From Desulfolutivibrio sulfodismutans DSM 3696 (lineage in GTDB: Bacteria; Desulfobacterota; Desulfovibrionia; Desulfovibrionales; Desulfovibrionaceae), in the NCBI RefSeq assembly GCF_013376455.1, contig NZ_CP045504.1, forward strand, positions 2,129,001-2,193,000: 64,000 nt of DNA. The letters are read 5' to 3'. This document shows positions 17,322-26,171 of this stretch, one piece after another; the stretch's first letter is position 1, and the number at the start of each line of letters is the position of its first letter. The translations under genes were made by a program, and so were the position numbers. A model generated the notes under the pieces. The model worked only from the letters and a program-made list of their open reading frames with translations, was not told the DNA's origin and made no database searches.

Positions 17322-18053
17322 TCAGGTGGCGTCCCGCTCCCGGCCCAGGTAGGCCCGCTGCACGTCGCGGTTGGCCAAAAGCTCATCGCTTGGGCCCTGG
17401 AGCATGATGCGCCCGGTCTCCAGGACATAGCCCCGATCCGCCACGGCCAGGGCGCTTTTGGCGTTTTGCTCCACCAAAAGCACCGTCAGCCCGCGCTCGT
17501 CGCGAAGCTTCACGATGTGCTTAAATATCTCCTTGCACACGGCCGGGGCAAGCCCCATGCCCGGTTCGTCGAGCAGAAGCACCGAGGGCCGGGCCATGAG
17601 CGCCCGCCCGATGGCCAACATCTGCTGCTCCCCGCCGGAAAGCGTCCCGGCGGCCTGCTTTTTGCGGTCGCGAAGGACCGGAAACATCTCGTACACGGCC
17701 TCCCGGTCGGCGGCCACGGCGGCCTTGTGGGCCCGGCCGCGCCGGGTGTAGGCCCCAAGCAGCAGATTGTCCTCCACGGAAAGCGGCCCGAAGACCAGCC
17801 GCCGCTCCGGCACCTGGGAGACGCCCCGGCGCACCACGGCATCCGGCGAGAAGGCCTGGATCTCGTCCCCTTTGTGCAGGATGCGGCCGCCGCCGACCCG
17901 CACCAGCCCGGACACGGCCCCCAGAAGCGTGGTCTTGCCCGCGCCGTTGGCCCCGATCAGGGCCACGATCTCGCCCGCCTCCACATGCAGGGAGACCCGG
18001 CGCACGGCGTGAATGCGGCCGTGAAAGATGTCCACGTTTTCCAGGGCGAGCAT
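17322..18053 (-). CDS. livF: Branched-chain amino-acid ABC transporter ATPase LivF
   Basis: A 243-residue ATP-binding subunit. The Walker A motif GANGAGKTTLL is near residue 33, the signature LSGGEQQMLAIGRAL is in the middle, and the Walker B VLLLDEPGMGL follows, with the switch His in LVEQN-type context. LivF pairs with LivG beneath the membrane and drives uptake through LivHM. It starts 24 bases after the livG stop, within the liv operon. Substrates of this family include Leu/Ile/Val and also aromatic or other small acids, so the name gives the family rather than the proven substrate. Confidence 0.95.
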   Translation of the reverse strand: MLALENVDIFHGRIHAVRRVSLHVEAGEIVALIGANGAGKTTLLGAVSGLVRVGGGRILHKGDEIQAFSPDAVVRRGVSQVPERRLVFGPLSVEDNLLLGAYTRRGRAHKAAVAADREAVYEMFPVLRDRKKQAAGTLSGGEQQMLAIGRALMARPSVLLLDEPGMGLAPAVCKEIFKHIVKLRDERGLTVLLVEQNAKSALAVADRGYVLETGRIMLQGPSDELLANRDVQRAYLGRERDAT

Positions 18054-18077
18054 GCGTTCTCCAAGGGGCCGGGGGGA

Positions 18078-18848
18078 TCAGTCCCCCAGGTAGGCGGCCA
18101 CCACATCCGGGTCGGCCTGCACCTGGGCCGGGGTTCCCGTGGCCAAAACGGCCCCGAAATGCAGCACGGTCACGGCGTCGCTGATGCCCATGACCAGATC
18201 CATGTCGTGTTCCACAAGGCCCACGGTGATGCCGAGTTCGTCGCGCACCCGGGCGATGAGCCCGGCCAGGGCCTTGGTCTCCTGGGTGTTCAGGCCTGCG
18301 GCCGGTTCGTCCAAAAGAAGCAGCACGGGCTCGGCGGCCACGGCCCGGGCCATCTCCAGGAGGCGCTGGCTGCCGTAGGGCAACTCCCCGGCCAAAATGT
18401 CTTTTTTATCGGCCAGCCCCACGAATTCGAGTTTTTCGAGCGCCGCCTCGCGGCAGGCCCGCTCCCCGGCCCGGAAACGCGGGGTGCGCAGGATGCCGTC
18501 CAGGATGCCGTAGGGGACCAGGGCGTGGCGGCCGGTCATGACGTTTTCCAGAACCGTCATGTTGGCGAAGACCTCCAGGTTCTGGAAGGTGCGCACCACC
18601 CCGTGGCGGGCCCGGACATGGGGGGGCAGGGCCGTGATGTCCCGGCCGCAAAGAGCCACGCGTCCCTGGCTGATGCCCACCATGCCGGTGATGGCCCCCA
18701 AAAGGGTGGTCTTTCCCGCGCCGTTTGGGCCGATAAGCGCCGTCACCGTGCCCTTTTCGATGCAAAAATCCACATCGGCCAGGGCGCTCACCCCGCCGAA
18801 ACGCACGCTGACCTCGGACACGGCCAGAAGCGGCGCGCTATCCGGCAT
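18078..18848 (-). CDS. livG: Branched-chain amino-acid ABC transporter ATPase LivG
   Basis: A 256-residue ATPase with Walker A GPNGAGKTTLLGAITGM, a signature region ELPYGSQRLLEMARA and Walker B VLLLDEPAAGLN. The GLNTQET stretch and the C-terminal LHFGAVLATGTPAQVQ are typical of LivG rather than LivF. The start overlaps the end of livM by 11 bases, which fits translational coupling in the operon. Confidence 0.95.
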   Translation of the reverse strand: MPDSAPLLAVSEVSVRFGGVSALADVDFCIEKGTVTALIGPNGAGKTTLLGAITGMVGISQGRVALCGRDITALPPHVRARHGVVRTFQNLEVFANMTVLENVMTGRHALVPYGILDGILRTPRFRAGERACREAALEKLEFVGLADKKDILAGELPYGSQRLLEMARAVAAEPVLLLLDEPAAGLNTQETKALAGLIARVRDELGITVGLVEHDMDLVMGISDAVTVLHFGAVLATGTPAQVQADPDVVAAYLGD

Positions 18849-19830
18849 GGCCGCCCTCCCCCTGTCCGGAACTCCCGCGACGCCAGCGGCCGATCCTGCG
18901 CCAGGCCCCGGCGGAGGCCCCGGCCATGCCCATGGGCATGTACATGACGCAGGCCACCAGGATAGCCCCGTAGATCAGGATGTCCACCTCTTCGAAGCCG
19001 CGCAGGGCCTCGGGCAGGGCCGTCAGGAAAAAGGCCCCGGCCATGGACCCCCACACGCTGGCCATGCCGCCTAAGACCACCATGACCACCAGTTGCACGG
19101 AAAAATGGAACCCGAAGGACGACGGGGCCACGAAGCTTAAAAAATGGGCGTAGAGCACCCCGGCCACCCCGGCGAACACGGCCGAGAGCACGAAGACGAA
19201 GAGCTTGTACCCGGCGATGTCCACACCTGCGGTCTGGGCGGCGCGCTCGCTGGTGTGAATGGCCCGAAGCGCCCGCCCCAGGCGCGAGTCGATGAGGTTC
19301 AGGCTTAACAGCGCGGCCAGGGCCAACACGGCGGCCGTAAAATAATAATAGGAGCGGTCGGAGTCGAAGGCATAGCCGAAAAGGGCCAGCCTCGGGATGC
19401 CCACGAACCCGGACGGGCCGCCGGTGACCTCCACGGTCTCGTTCATGACGATATGCACGATGATGCCGAAGCCCAGGGTGGCCATGGCCAGATAGTTGCC
19501 GCGAAGGCGCAGGGTGGGCATGCCGATAAGCCAGGCCACCAGGGCGGAAAGCGACACCCCAAGGCCCATGCCCACGGGGATGGGCAGGCCCAGGCGGGTC
19601 GTGGCGTAGGCCGTGGCGTAGGCGGACAGCCCGAAAAAGGCGGCATGCCCGAGGGATATCTGCCCGGCGTAGCCCAGAAGCAGATTGAGCCCCAGGGCGA
19701 TCAGGGCGTTTATGGCCCCCAGGATCAGGATGTTGATGTAGTATTCGTTGGGCAGCACAAAGGGCGCCGCGCCAAGGGCCAGCGCCAGCAGGACCGCCTT
19801 GGCCGCATTGCGGGCGTACCAGGGCTTCAT
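18838..19830 (-). CDS. livM: Branched-chain amino-acid ABC transporter permease LivM
   Basis: A 330-residue permease with about eight to ten membrane segments. GLNLLLGYAGQISLGHAAFFGLSAY is the diagnostic LivM/LivH stretch (residues about 47-71), and GRALRAIHTSERAAQTAGVD is the ATPase-contacting loop. The ATG at 19830 forms an ATGA overlap with the livH stop, and GGAG lies upstream. The open frame extends far upstream in the livH region but that part is a shadow. The C-terminal tail is basic and Gly-rich. Confidence 0.94.
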   Translation of the reverse strand: MKPWYARNAAKAVLLALALGAAPFVLPNEYYINILILGAINALIALGLNLLLGYAGQISLGHAAFFGLSAYATAYATTRLGLPIPVGMGLGVSLSALVAWLIGMPTLRLRGNYLAMATLGFGIIVHIVMNETVEVTGGPSGFVGIPRLALFGYAFDSDRSYYYFTAAVLALAALLSLNLIDSRLGRALRAIHTSERAAQTAGVDIAGYKLFVFVLSAVFAGVAGVLYAHFLSFVAPSSFGFHFSVQLVVMVVLGGMASVWGSMAGAFFLTALPEALRGFEEVDILIYGAILVACVMYMPMGMAGASAGAWRRIGRWRRGSSGQGEGGHAG

Positions 19831-20705
19831 ACCCGCTCCACCCCGGCCTTGCCGAAAAGCCCCGAGGGCCGCACGAAGAGAAGCAAAAGAAGCACCACGA
19901 AGGCGAAGGCGTCCTTGTAGGCCGAGGACACGTACCCCGCGCCGAAGGATTCCATGATCCCGATGAGAAGCCCGCCCACGGCCGCGCCGAAGGGATTGCC
20001 CAGGCCGCCCAGGATGCAGGCCGCAAAGCCCTTGAGCCCCAGCATCATGCCCACGTCGTAGGAGGTCATGGTGATGGGGGCCAGGATCGCGCCGCCCACG
20101 GCCCCGGTGAAGGCCGACAGGGCGAAGGAGAAAAGCGACATGCGGGCGACGCTGATGCCCATGAGGCTGGCGGCCTTGCGGTTGCAGGCGCAGGCCAGCA
20201 TGGCCTTGCCGTGGATGGAGGCGGTGAAAAAGAGCTTGAGCGCCGTCAAAAGGGCCAACGTGATGGCCAGGGCCCACAGGCTTTGGGGCTGGACGGCCGC
20301 CCCGAAAATGGCGATGGGCGCGGCCTTGCCGAACGGCGGCAGGCTGAAGGTGTCCTTGCCCCACAAAAGCATGGCCGCGCCGCGAATCAGGATGGACACC
20401 CCGATGGTGGCGATGACCAGGTTGATGGGCGAGGAGCCCTGGATGGGCCGGATGGTCAGGCGCTCCATGGCCGCGCCCACCAGGGCCGTGACCGCCACGG
20501 CCAGCAGGATGGCCGAGAAAAGGTCAATGCCGAGCCAGGTGCGGAAAAACACGCTCATCATGCCGCCGAGCATCACAAACTCGCCCTGGGCGAAATTAAT
20601 GATGCCCGTGGTGTTGAAAATCATGGTGAACCCCAGGCCCGTCAGGCCGTAGGTGGCCCCCACGGTCAGTCCGGAGACGAGGTATTGGGCGGCGGCGGCA
20701 AACAT
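19827..20705 (-). CDS. livH: Branched-chain amino-acid ABC transporter permease LivH
   Basis: A 292-residue permease beginning MFAAAAQYLVSGLTVGATYG. The stretch GLGFTMIFNTTGIINFAQGE is the LivH signature, and NRKAASLMGISVARM is the coupling-loop region. About eight hydrophobic segments are visible. The gene overlaps livM by four bases. It follows a livJ-type gene after a 100-base gap that contains a stem-loop. Confidence 0.94.
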   Translation of the reverse strand: MFAAAAQYLVSGLTVGATYGLTGLGFTMIFNTTGIINFAQGEFVMLGGMMSVFFRTWLGIDLFSAILLAVAVTALVGAAMERLTIRPIQGSSPINLVIATIGVSILIRGAAMLLWGKDTFSLPPFGKAAPIAIFGAAVQPQSLWALAITLALLTALKLFFTASIHGKAMLACACNRKAASLMGISVARMSLFSFALSAFTGAVGGAILAPITMTSYDVGMMLGLKGFAACILGGLGNPFGAAVGGLLIGIMESFGAGYVSSAYKDAFAFVVLLLLLFVRPSGLFGKAGVERV

Positions 20706-20755
20706 CGGCGGCTGGCGGTTCCTGGTGCAAAACGGTTGGTTGCGGCGAAGCGCAC

Positions 20756-20788
20756 GCCGGTCCCCGGGGCCACGCCCCGGAGACCGGC
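20756..20788 (-). other. Intercistronic stem-loop between livJ and livH
   Basis: A 15-bp stem with one mismatch (20756-20770 and 20774-20788) and a CAC loop lies 18 bases after the livJ stop. There is no U-run. Stem-loops after binding-protein genes are known (malE-malF is the classic case) to stabilise the upstream message so that binding protein exceeds permease; that function is inferred here. Confidence 0.55.
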
Positions 20789-20805
20789 GGCAGGAATGCA
20801 GGGCG

Positions 20806-21954
20806 CTACTTGGTCATGATCTTCCAGTCGGCCCCGGCCACCTCGATCATCACGAAGGCCGTGGCGTCCAGGCCGTTATGGTCCGTGGGGCTGAAGCTGA
20901 AGACGCCGCCGATGCCCACGAAGTCCTTGATCTTCTCCAGGTTGTCCCGGATGTCCTTGGGCTCGGCCGAATTCCCCATCTGCACGGCCTTGGCCAAAAG
21001 CATGACCCCGTCCCAGCCATGCCCGCCAAAGGTGGACACGGGCTGGTTGAACTTCTCGGTGTACTGCTTGGTATAATCCAGGAGCACCTTTTTCTGCGGA
21101 TCGCTGTCCGGAAGCTGGCTGGCCACGATGAGCTTGCCCGCCGGGAGCATGACGCCCTCGGCGGCCTCACCGGCCAGTTCGATGAATTTTTTGGAGGCCA
21201 CCCCATGGCTCATGTACAGCGGCGTGGCCATGCCCAGCTGCACCCGGTTCTTGGCCACCACGGCCGGGCCGGGGTTGGTGCCCCAGCAGACGATGGCGTC
21301 CGGGGCAGCGGCCTTGATCTTGGTCAGTTGGGCGGTCATGTCCGTGTCTTTCGGGCCATAGACCTCGTCGGCGATCAGTTCGAAGCCGCCCGCCGGGACA
21401 AGTTCCTTGAGGACTTCGCGCCCGGCCTGCCCATAGCCGTCGGACACGGTCAGGATGGCGATTTTTTTATACCCCCGCCCCTTGGCGTGCTCCAGGATGC
21501 GGGCCACAGCGTGGCGGTCGGACTGGGGGTTTTTAAAGATCCAGGGATTGACGGGGTTGACGATTTTCTCGGCGGCCGAGAACGAGACCAGGGGAACCTC
21601 GGCGGCGGCCACGTTCTGCATGATGGCCAGGGTGTTGCCCGAGGTGGTGGGGCCCATGACGGCCACCACCTTGTCCATGCGGATCAGGCGCTGGGCCCCG
21701 AGCACGGCCTTGTTCACGTCGGTCTCGTCGTCCAGGATGACCACTTCGAGCTTTTTGCCCAAAAGCCCCCCGGCGGCGTTGACCTGGTCGACCATCATCT
21801 GCACCGTGTTCTTTTCGGGTTCGCCGAGAAAGGACGCCGGGCCGGTGACGGACAGCACGGCCCCGACCTTGACGGTGTCCGACTGGGCGGCCGCAAGGCC
21901 GGGCAGGCAAAGGGCGGCAAGGGCCACAAGCAAAGTGGTCAACACACGGTTCAT
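20806..21954 (-). CDS. livJ: Branched-chain amino-acid-type periplasmic binding protein LivJ (copy 2)
   Basis: A 382-residue type-I periplasmic binding protein. The signal peptide ends near AAA-Q. Then follows TVKVGAVLSVTGPASFLGE, the typical LivJ opening. The ATG at 21954 was chosen because AAGGAG lies seven bases before it; a start five codons earlier would fall inside that site. It is a close paralog of the next gene upstream: long stretches such as SVTGPASFLGEPEKNT, DGYGQAGREVLKEL and YMSHGVASKKFIELAGEAAEG match exactly. It lies directly before livH. Confidence 0.93.
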   Translation of the reverse strand: MNRVLTTLLVALAALCLPGLAAAQSDTVKVGAVLSVTGPASFLGEPEKNTVQMMVDQVNAAGGLLGKKLEVVILDDETDVNKAVLGAQRLIRMDKVVAVMGPTTSGNTLAIMQNVAAAEVPLVSFSAAEKIVNPVNPWIFKNPQSDRHAVARILEHAKGRGYKKIAILTVSDGYGQAGREVLKELVPAGGFELIADEVYGPKDTDMTAQLTKIKAAAPDAIVCWGTNPGPAVVAKNRVQLGMATPLYMSHGVASKKFIELAGEAAEGVMLPAGKLIVASQLPDSDPQKKVLLDYTKQYTEKFNQPVSTFGGHGWDGVMLLAKAVQMGNSAEPKDIRDNLEKIKDFVGIGGVFSFSPTDHNGLDATAFVMIEVAGADWKIMTK

Positions 21955-22183
21955 GCCTTTCTCCTTCAAGTCGTCGCGGGTGTCCGGAAAAACTCCCGAC
22001 GCCGCGCGGCCGGGCGCGGCAGGGACGCCGCGCCGTTTCCACTAGGATGGCCCCCTGCCAGCGGCCGCCTCACCGTATCCCGCCTCGCGCCCCGGCCTCG
22101 AAATCCCCCGGGGCGACTTCATGGACAAGACGTTTCCCCGACGCGGCCGGGGAAAACCGGCGCGCCCTTTCGGGAAGAAAGCC

Positions 22184-23326
22184 CTATGGCACGATGCTCC
22201 AGTCGCCGTTTTTGATGGTGACCATGACAAAGGCGGACTGGTCCAGGCCGTTGTGGTCCTCGGGGGTGAAGTTGAACACGCCGCTTATGCCCACAAAACC
22301 TTTGATCTTCTCCAGATTGTCGCGGATGGCCTGCGCATCGGCCGAATTCCCGGCCTCAATGGCCTGCTTGACCAGATAAAACGCGTCATAGCCGTAGCCG
22401 CCAAACGACGACACGGGCTGTTTGAACGCGGCTTCGTAGTCCTTGGCATAGGCCAAAAGCACCGGCTTCTGGGGATCGGCGTCGGGCAGCATGGCGGCCA
22501 CGGTGAGCTTTCCGGCCGGGAGCAACAGCCCCTCGGCGGCCTCGCCGGCCAGCTCGATGAATTTCTTGGAGGCCACGCCATGGCTCATGTACAGCGGCGT
22601 GTCCATGCCCAACTGCATCCGGTTTCTGGCGATGACCGCCGGGCCCGGATTGGTGCCCCAGCAGATGATGGCGTCCGGGGCGGCGGACTTGAGCTTGGTC
22701 AACTGGGCGGACATGTCCGTGTCTTTCGGGCCGTAGACCTCGTCGGCCACGATCTCGAAGCCGCCCGCCGGAATGAGCTCCTTGAGGACTTCCCGCCCGG
22801 CCTGGCCGTAGCCGTCGGACACGGTGATGATGGCCAGCTTCTTGTATCCCTGCTTCTTGGCGTGCTCCAGGATGCTCAAGACCGCATGGCGGTCGGACTG
22901 GGCGGTCTTAAATATCCAGGGATTGACCGGGGAGACGATCTTCTCCGCTGCGGCGCAGGAAACCAGGGGAACCTTGGCGGCCGGAAAGGAATTCATGATG
23001 GCCAGGGTGTTGCCCGACACCGTGGGGCCAAGCACGGCCGCCACGTTGTCTTTTTTCAGCAACCGCTGGGCGGCCAGCACGGCCTTGTTCACATCGGTTT
23101 CGTCGTCGAGAATGATCATCTCCACTGGGCGGCCGAGGATGCCGCCTGCGGCGTTGATTTTTTCTTCAAGCATGGTCAGGGTGTTTTTCTCGGGTTCACC
23201 CAGAAAGGACGCGGGCCCGGTGACCGACAACACGGCTCCGATCTTGATCGGTTCCCCCCCGGCCAGGGCCGTCCCCGCCATGGCGAACAAGGCCATTGCC
23301 AACACGGCGAGCATCTTGGATTTCAT
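22184..23326 (-). CDS. livJ: Branched-chain amino-acid-type periplasmic binding protein LivJ (copy 1)
   Basis: A 380-residue binding protein with a signal peptide ending near ALA-G and then EPIKIGAVLSVTGPASFLGE. AAGGAGG lies before the ATG. It is the first gene of the liv operon and is followed after 229 bases by its paralog. Differences between the two cluster in loops (for example MIILDDETD against VVILDDETD, and SCAAAEKIVSP against SFSAAEKIVNP), so the pair may differ in ligand preference while sharing one membrane complex. Confidence 0.93.
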   Translation of the reverse strand: MKSKMLAVLAMALFAMAGTALAGGEPIKIGAVLSVTGPASFLGEPEKNTLTMLEEKINAAGGILGRPVEMIILDDETDVNKAVLAAQRLLKKDNVAAVLGPTVSGNTLAIMNSFPAAKVPLVSCAAAEKIVSPVNPWIFKTAQSDRHAVLSILEHAKKQGYKKLAIITVSDGYGQAGREVLKELIPAGGFEIVADEVYGPKDTDMSAQLTKLKSAAPDAIICWGTNPGPAVIARNRMQLGMDTPLYMSHGVASKKFIELAGEAAEGLLLPAGKLTVAAMLPDADPQKPVLLAYAKDYEAAFKQPVSSFGGYGYDAFYLVKQAIEAGNSADAQAIRDNLEKIKGFVGISGVFNFTPEDHNGLDQSAFVMVTIKNGDWSIVP

Positions 23327-23628
23327 GGAGCCTCCTTGCGAGACGGTTGACGGGCGTGACGCGACCAGGCGCCACGCACAACCGCTGTTTCTTGTCCCGG
23401 CCGGGCCTGGACGGAAAAAACATGCCTACGCGAAATATCCACGGCGCTCAAGCCCGCGCGGCAACGGAAAGCCCTTCCCGGGCGCGGTTTTTCCGCGCTC
23501 CCTGATCCGGGCCGGTTGAAAGACGGCACGCTCTCGTTTACCGTGGCCGGGCATCACGCCATCCCTGGCGCCTGCGCGCCGCCGGTCAAAGCCCCCGGCC
23601 GCCACACCAAAAAAAAGAGGAGGCTCCC
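23327..23628. other. Intergenic region between divergent genes
   Basis: It separates the liv operon (minus) from a secreted-protein gene (plus) and must hold both promoters. I see no convincing -35/-10 pair, sigma-54 site, riboswitch or repeat. Confidence 0.5.
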
Positions 23629-24162
23629 ATGCCGCCCGGATTTTTCCCCCGCTTCCCGGCCCGCCTGGCCGTCCTGGCCGTGGTGTTCGCCCTGGCCCTT
23701 TTGGCCGCCCCGGCGGCCGGACAGGCCCAACAGCAGGCCAAGACCGCGCCAGAGGCCAAACCCGAGGGGCAGGCCATCCCCGATACCCCCAAAAAAGACA
23801 CGGGCGTGGACGGCAGGCGCACGCCGGTTGGCATCGAACACACGGATACGGACGTGGTGGGAACGCGTCTGGCCTACCACCTCAAGGAACTCCTCGGCCG
23901 GTCGTCGCTCATGACCCTGACCACCAAGGATGAAAAGAAACTGGTGCTGGTCATCCACACCCGGGAGGAATTCACCGGACGCCCGGCGGTCAGCTCCATC
24001 TATTCCGTGGCCTGGCTCTACTCCGCCAAGGACGGAACCCTGCGCTATTTTCTGTCCGGAGACACCGGCATCGTGGACGCCGTGACCCTGGAGCAGACCG
24101 TGGAGGCCATCCTGGTCAAGACGGACAAGATGGCCGCGACCTACGGCTACCTGTTCCAATAA
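23629..24162 (+). CDS. Secreted protein, unknown function
   Basis: A 177-residue protein with a signal peptide ending near GQA-Q, a Gln/Ala/Pro/Lys-rich linker (residues 33-60) and a compact C-terminal domain of about 115 residues. That domain contains VGTRLAYHLKELLGRSSLM and KLVLVIHTREEF. GAGGAGG lies before the ATG. I do not recognise the family. The gene is single and is followed immediately by a palindromic repeat that starts right after its stop codon. Confidence 0.7.
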   Translation: MPPGFFPRFPARLAVLAVVFALALLAAPAAGQAQQQAKTAPEAKPEGQAIPDTPKKDTGVDGRRTPVGIEHTDTDVVGTRLAYHLKELLGRSSLMTLTTKDEKKLVLVIHTREEFTGRPAVSSIYSVAWLYSAKDGTLRYFLSGDTGIVDAVTLEQTVEAILVKTDKMAATYGYLFQ

Positions 24163-24268
24163 TTCGGGGCTGCCGCCCCGAACCCCGCCCGGGGGAAATC
24201 ATTTCCCCCGGACCCCCTGATATCACTGGCGTTTCCGGCGCAGCTTCGCTGCGCCGGAAACGCCAGTG
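24163..24268 (+). repeat. Dispersed palindromic repeat, copy 3 (family A), with a 21-bp perfect hairpin
   Basis: It starts directly after the TAA stop with TTCGGGGCTGCCGCCCCG, then the C/G palindrome with an AATCATTT core. It ends with a perfect 21-bp inverted repeat (24224-24244 and 24248-24268) with a TTC triloop. It shares the head module with the copies at 376-467 and 2897-3032 but has only one CTGCCG unit and an unrelated hairpin stem. Confidence 0.85.
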
Positions 24269-24343
24269 AAAATCAGGGCGGCCTGGAGAACGTGTCTCCC
24301 GCCACACGGACGCGAAGCGTGACGAAGTTTTTTGAAGAGGGGT

Positions 24344-24383
24344 CCAGGGGGGAAACTTTTTTTCAAAAAAGTTTCCCCCCTGG
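24344..24383. repeat. Hairpin repeat (family B), likely terminator of the M99 gene
   Basis: CCAGGGGGGAAACTTTTTT (24344-24362) pairs with 24365-24383 to form a 19-bp perfect stem with almost no loop. It lies 27 bases after the stop of the minus-strand carboxypeptidase gene and reads as G/C stem plus A/T end in both directions, so it can act as a bidirectional terminator. Confidence 0.75.
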
Positions 24384-24410
24384 CCGCCGGAGACATCCCG
24401 CGGCTCTGCG

Positions 24411-25850
24411 TCAGCGCGAGGCCCCGGTGGGCGGTTCGGCGGCCACGCGGGAAAAGAGGTTGGTGCGGCTGTCTATGGCCTTGTCCAGGGATTGCGCCAC
24501 GCGTGCATCCCCCCTGCCGTCATCGAAGCGCACCAGGACCATGCCCGCGAAGCGCTCCTTTTTGTAGACTTCCACCCGGTACACCCGCCCGGCCTTGTCC
24601 ACGGAAAAGCGGTCCATGACGTCTTCACGCCGCACGGGCGTCCCGGACTCGCTGGCCTGTCCGGGCTTGGAAAAACCGATGATGTTCACCCGGCATTCGG
24701 CGCGATCCGCCACCGTAAAACTTTTCCCCACGGAGACGATGCGCCCGAAGGGCACGGTTCGGGGCGTTCCGTCCACCACCATCTCCAGGTCGCGTTCCGT
24801 GTCGTCGTATTCGAAATAGGCCGGTTCCAGTTCGGTCAGGTTGCGGTTGCCGTAGTAGATACGGAAGGCGTCGCCCCCTCCCACCACGGCCATCAGCGGA
24901 TTGCTCGGCACATATTCCACGGCCGCGTCTTTTTTAAACGGCACATAGCCCAGCCGCGCCCTGGCGTCGGCCAGGTCGAAAAAGATCTTGTTGTTGTAGA
25001 AGGAGAGGGCCACGTTGCTGTTGGCGGCCTGATCCACGCCCTCGGCGGTCAGGGGGAAACGGCGCTCGAAGCCGATGCCGAGTTCGTCCATGAAGCCCTC
25101 CACGGCGCGCAGGTGGTAATAGGAGCGCATGGCCGTGGGAAATTCCTTGCTGGCCTCGATGCCGAAGGCGGGCTTGCCGTTGTTGATGGCGTAATAGGTC
25201 AGGGTCTTGGCCATTTCCTTGGCCATGACCGTGTCTTTTTTCCGGGTCAGGGTATTTTTGACGTGGTAGACGTGCTCGGGGTCGTAGAGCCCGGTATTGA
25301 CCTGGGAAACCACCCGATCGGCCAGGGCCGCCAGTTCCAGATAGCGGGGTTCGCCGGTGCGCTCCTCGTCGATGACCACGCACTGGCCCCACCGCTCCGG
25401 GCAGCGCATGGCGTCCTCCCGCTCGGGCCGGTAGAAGCCGCTGCCGTCGTGCAGATGCACGATGGCGTCCACGCGCTCGTCGGTGATGATTTTCTTGATC
25501 TTGGCGATCGTCGCATATTCGGGATCGGAGGGGTCCAGCTCCTCGAACTTGCGGTTCATGTCCCCGTAGATGCCCCGGGAATTTTTGATGATGCTGGGAA
25601 AATTGAGATTGGGAACCACCCACACGCTGCCCGAGGTGATCCGGTATTGGGAAATGACCAGCGCGGCGGTGGTGAACCCCCCGGGTTCGTCACCCTGGAT
25701 GCCGCCGACGACCAGGAGGGTCTTGCCGGGCTTTCCGGATTCGAGCTTGTGCAGGGTGAAGTCGAGCCCGGCCTGGACCGTTCCCGCCGTCAGAAGGACC
25801 ATCACGATCCATATGGCGCACATCGTCGATTTCATGGCCTGTCCGCTCAT
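24411..25850 (-). CDS. M99-family (Csd4-like) peptidoglycan carboxypeptidase
   Basis: A 479-residue secreted metallopeptidase with a signal peptide ending at VQA-G. The zinc site is the unusual Gln-type: GGIQGDEPGG gives Gln52 and Glu55, and HLHDGSGF gives His134. The spacing agrees with Helicobacter Csd4, where I recall Gln46, Glu49 and His128 as ligands. FGIEASKEF gives the catalytic Glu232. Csd4 and Campylobacter Pgp1 trim murein tripeptides to dipeptides and are needed for helical or curved shape. A like role in a vibrioid cell is a reasonable inference. The C-terminal 200 residues would be the two accessory beta domains. ATG 25850 was chosen; 25835 is also possible. Confidence 0.82.
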   Translation of the reverse strand: MSGQAMKSTMCAIWIVMVLLTAGTVQAGLDFTLHKLESGKPGKTLLVVGGIQGDEPGGFTTAALVISQYRITSGSVWVVPNLNFPSIIKNSRGIYGDMNRKFEELDPSDPEYATIAKIKKIITDERVDAIVHLHDGSGFYRPEREDAMRCPERWGQCVVIDEERTGEPRYLELAALADRVVSQVNTGLYDPEHVYHVKNTLTRKKDTVMAKEMAKTLTYYAINNGKPAFGIEASKEFPTAMRSYYHLRAVEGFMDELGIGFERRFPLTAEGVDQAANSNVALSFYNNKIFFDLADARARLGYVPFKKDAAVEYVPSNPLMAVVGGGDAFRIYYGNRNLTELEPAYFEYDDTERDLEMVVDGTPRTVPFGRIVSVGKSFTVADRAECRVNIIGFSKPGQASESGTPVRREDVMDRFSVDKAGRVYRVEVYKKERFAGMVLVRFDDGRGDARVAQSLDKAIDSRTNLFSRVAAEPPTGASR

Positions 25851-26171
25851 GTCCCCGCCCCTGGTTTTCCTTTCGCGGGTCCATCCCACCTTTACAACTC
25901 GCGATCATACAAAGATCGGCAAGGTTTGTCACCCACTCCCCACGGTCCGGACGAACCATTGGAAGAAGGCGCATCAGGCGGACGAGATGACGGGCCCGCG
26001 GGCCTGGGGAACGCCCAGGCGATGTCCGGAGCCAGGGCATCGGAGATCTGCGCGTCCAGGGCGGGCCGCAGGTTCGCGGCGCGGTGCAGCGGCCGGCCAG
26101 GTCGGAGGATACGGGGCCGCCCCCTGACGACGAGGGTCGAAGAGGCTGGCCGCCGCGCGGACATCCCGGCC
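25851..26171. other. Gene-free stretch
   Basis: GC-rich DNA between the small minus-strand gene at 26172-26432 and the M99 gene. The open frames crossing it on both strands are Arg/Pro/Gly-rich and have no ribosome-binding site, so I see no gene. The promoter of the M99 gene should be near its right-hand part. Confidence 0.5.

Noticed and set aside
16428-18947. An 839-codon plus-strand open frame across pilZ, livF and livG
   Set aside because: Antisense shadow with His/Gly/Arg-rich composition and no ribosome-binding site; the minus strand has Walker motifs and PilZ signatures.
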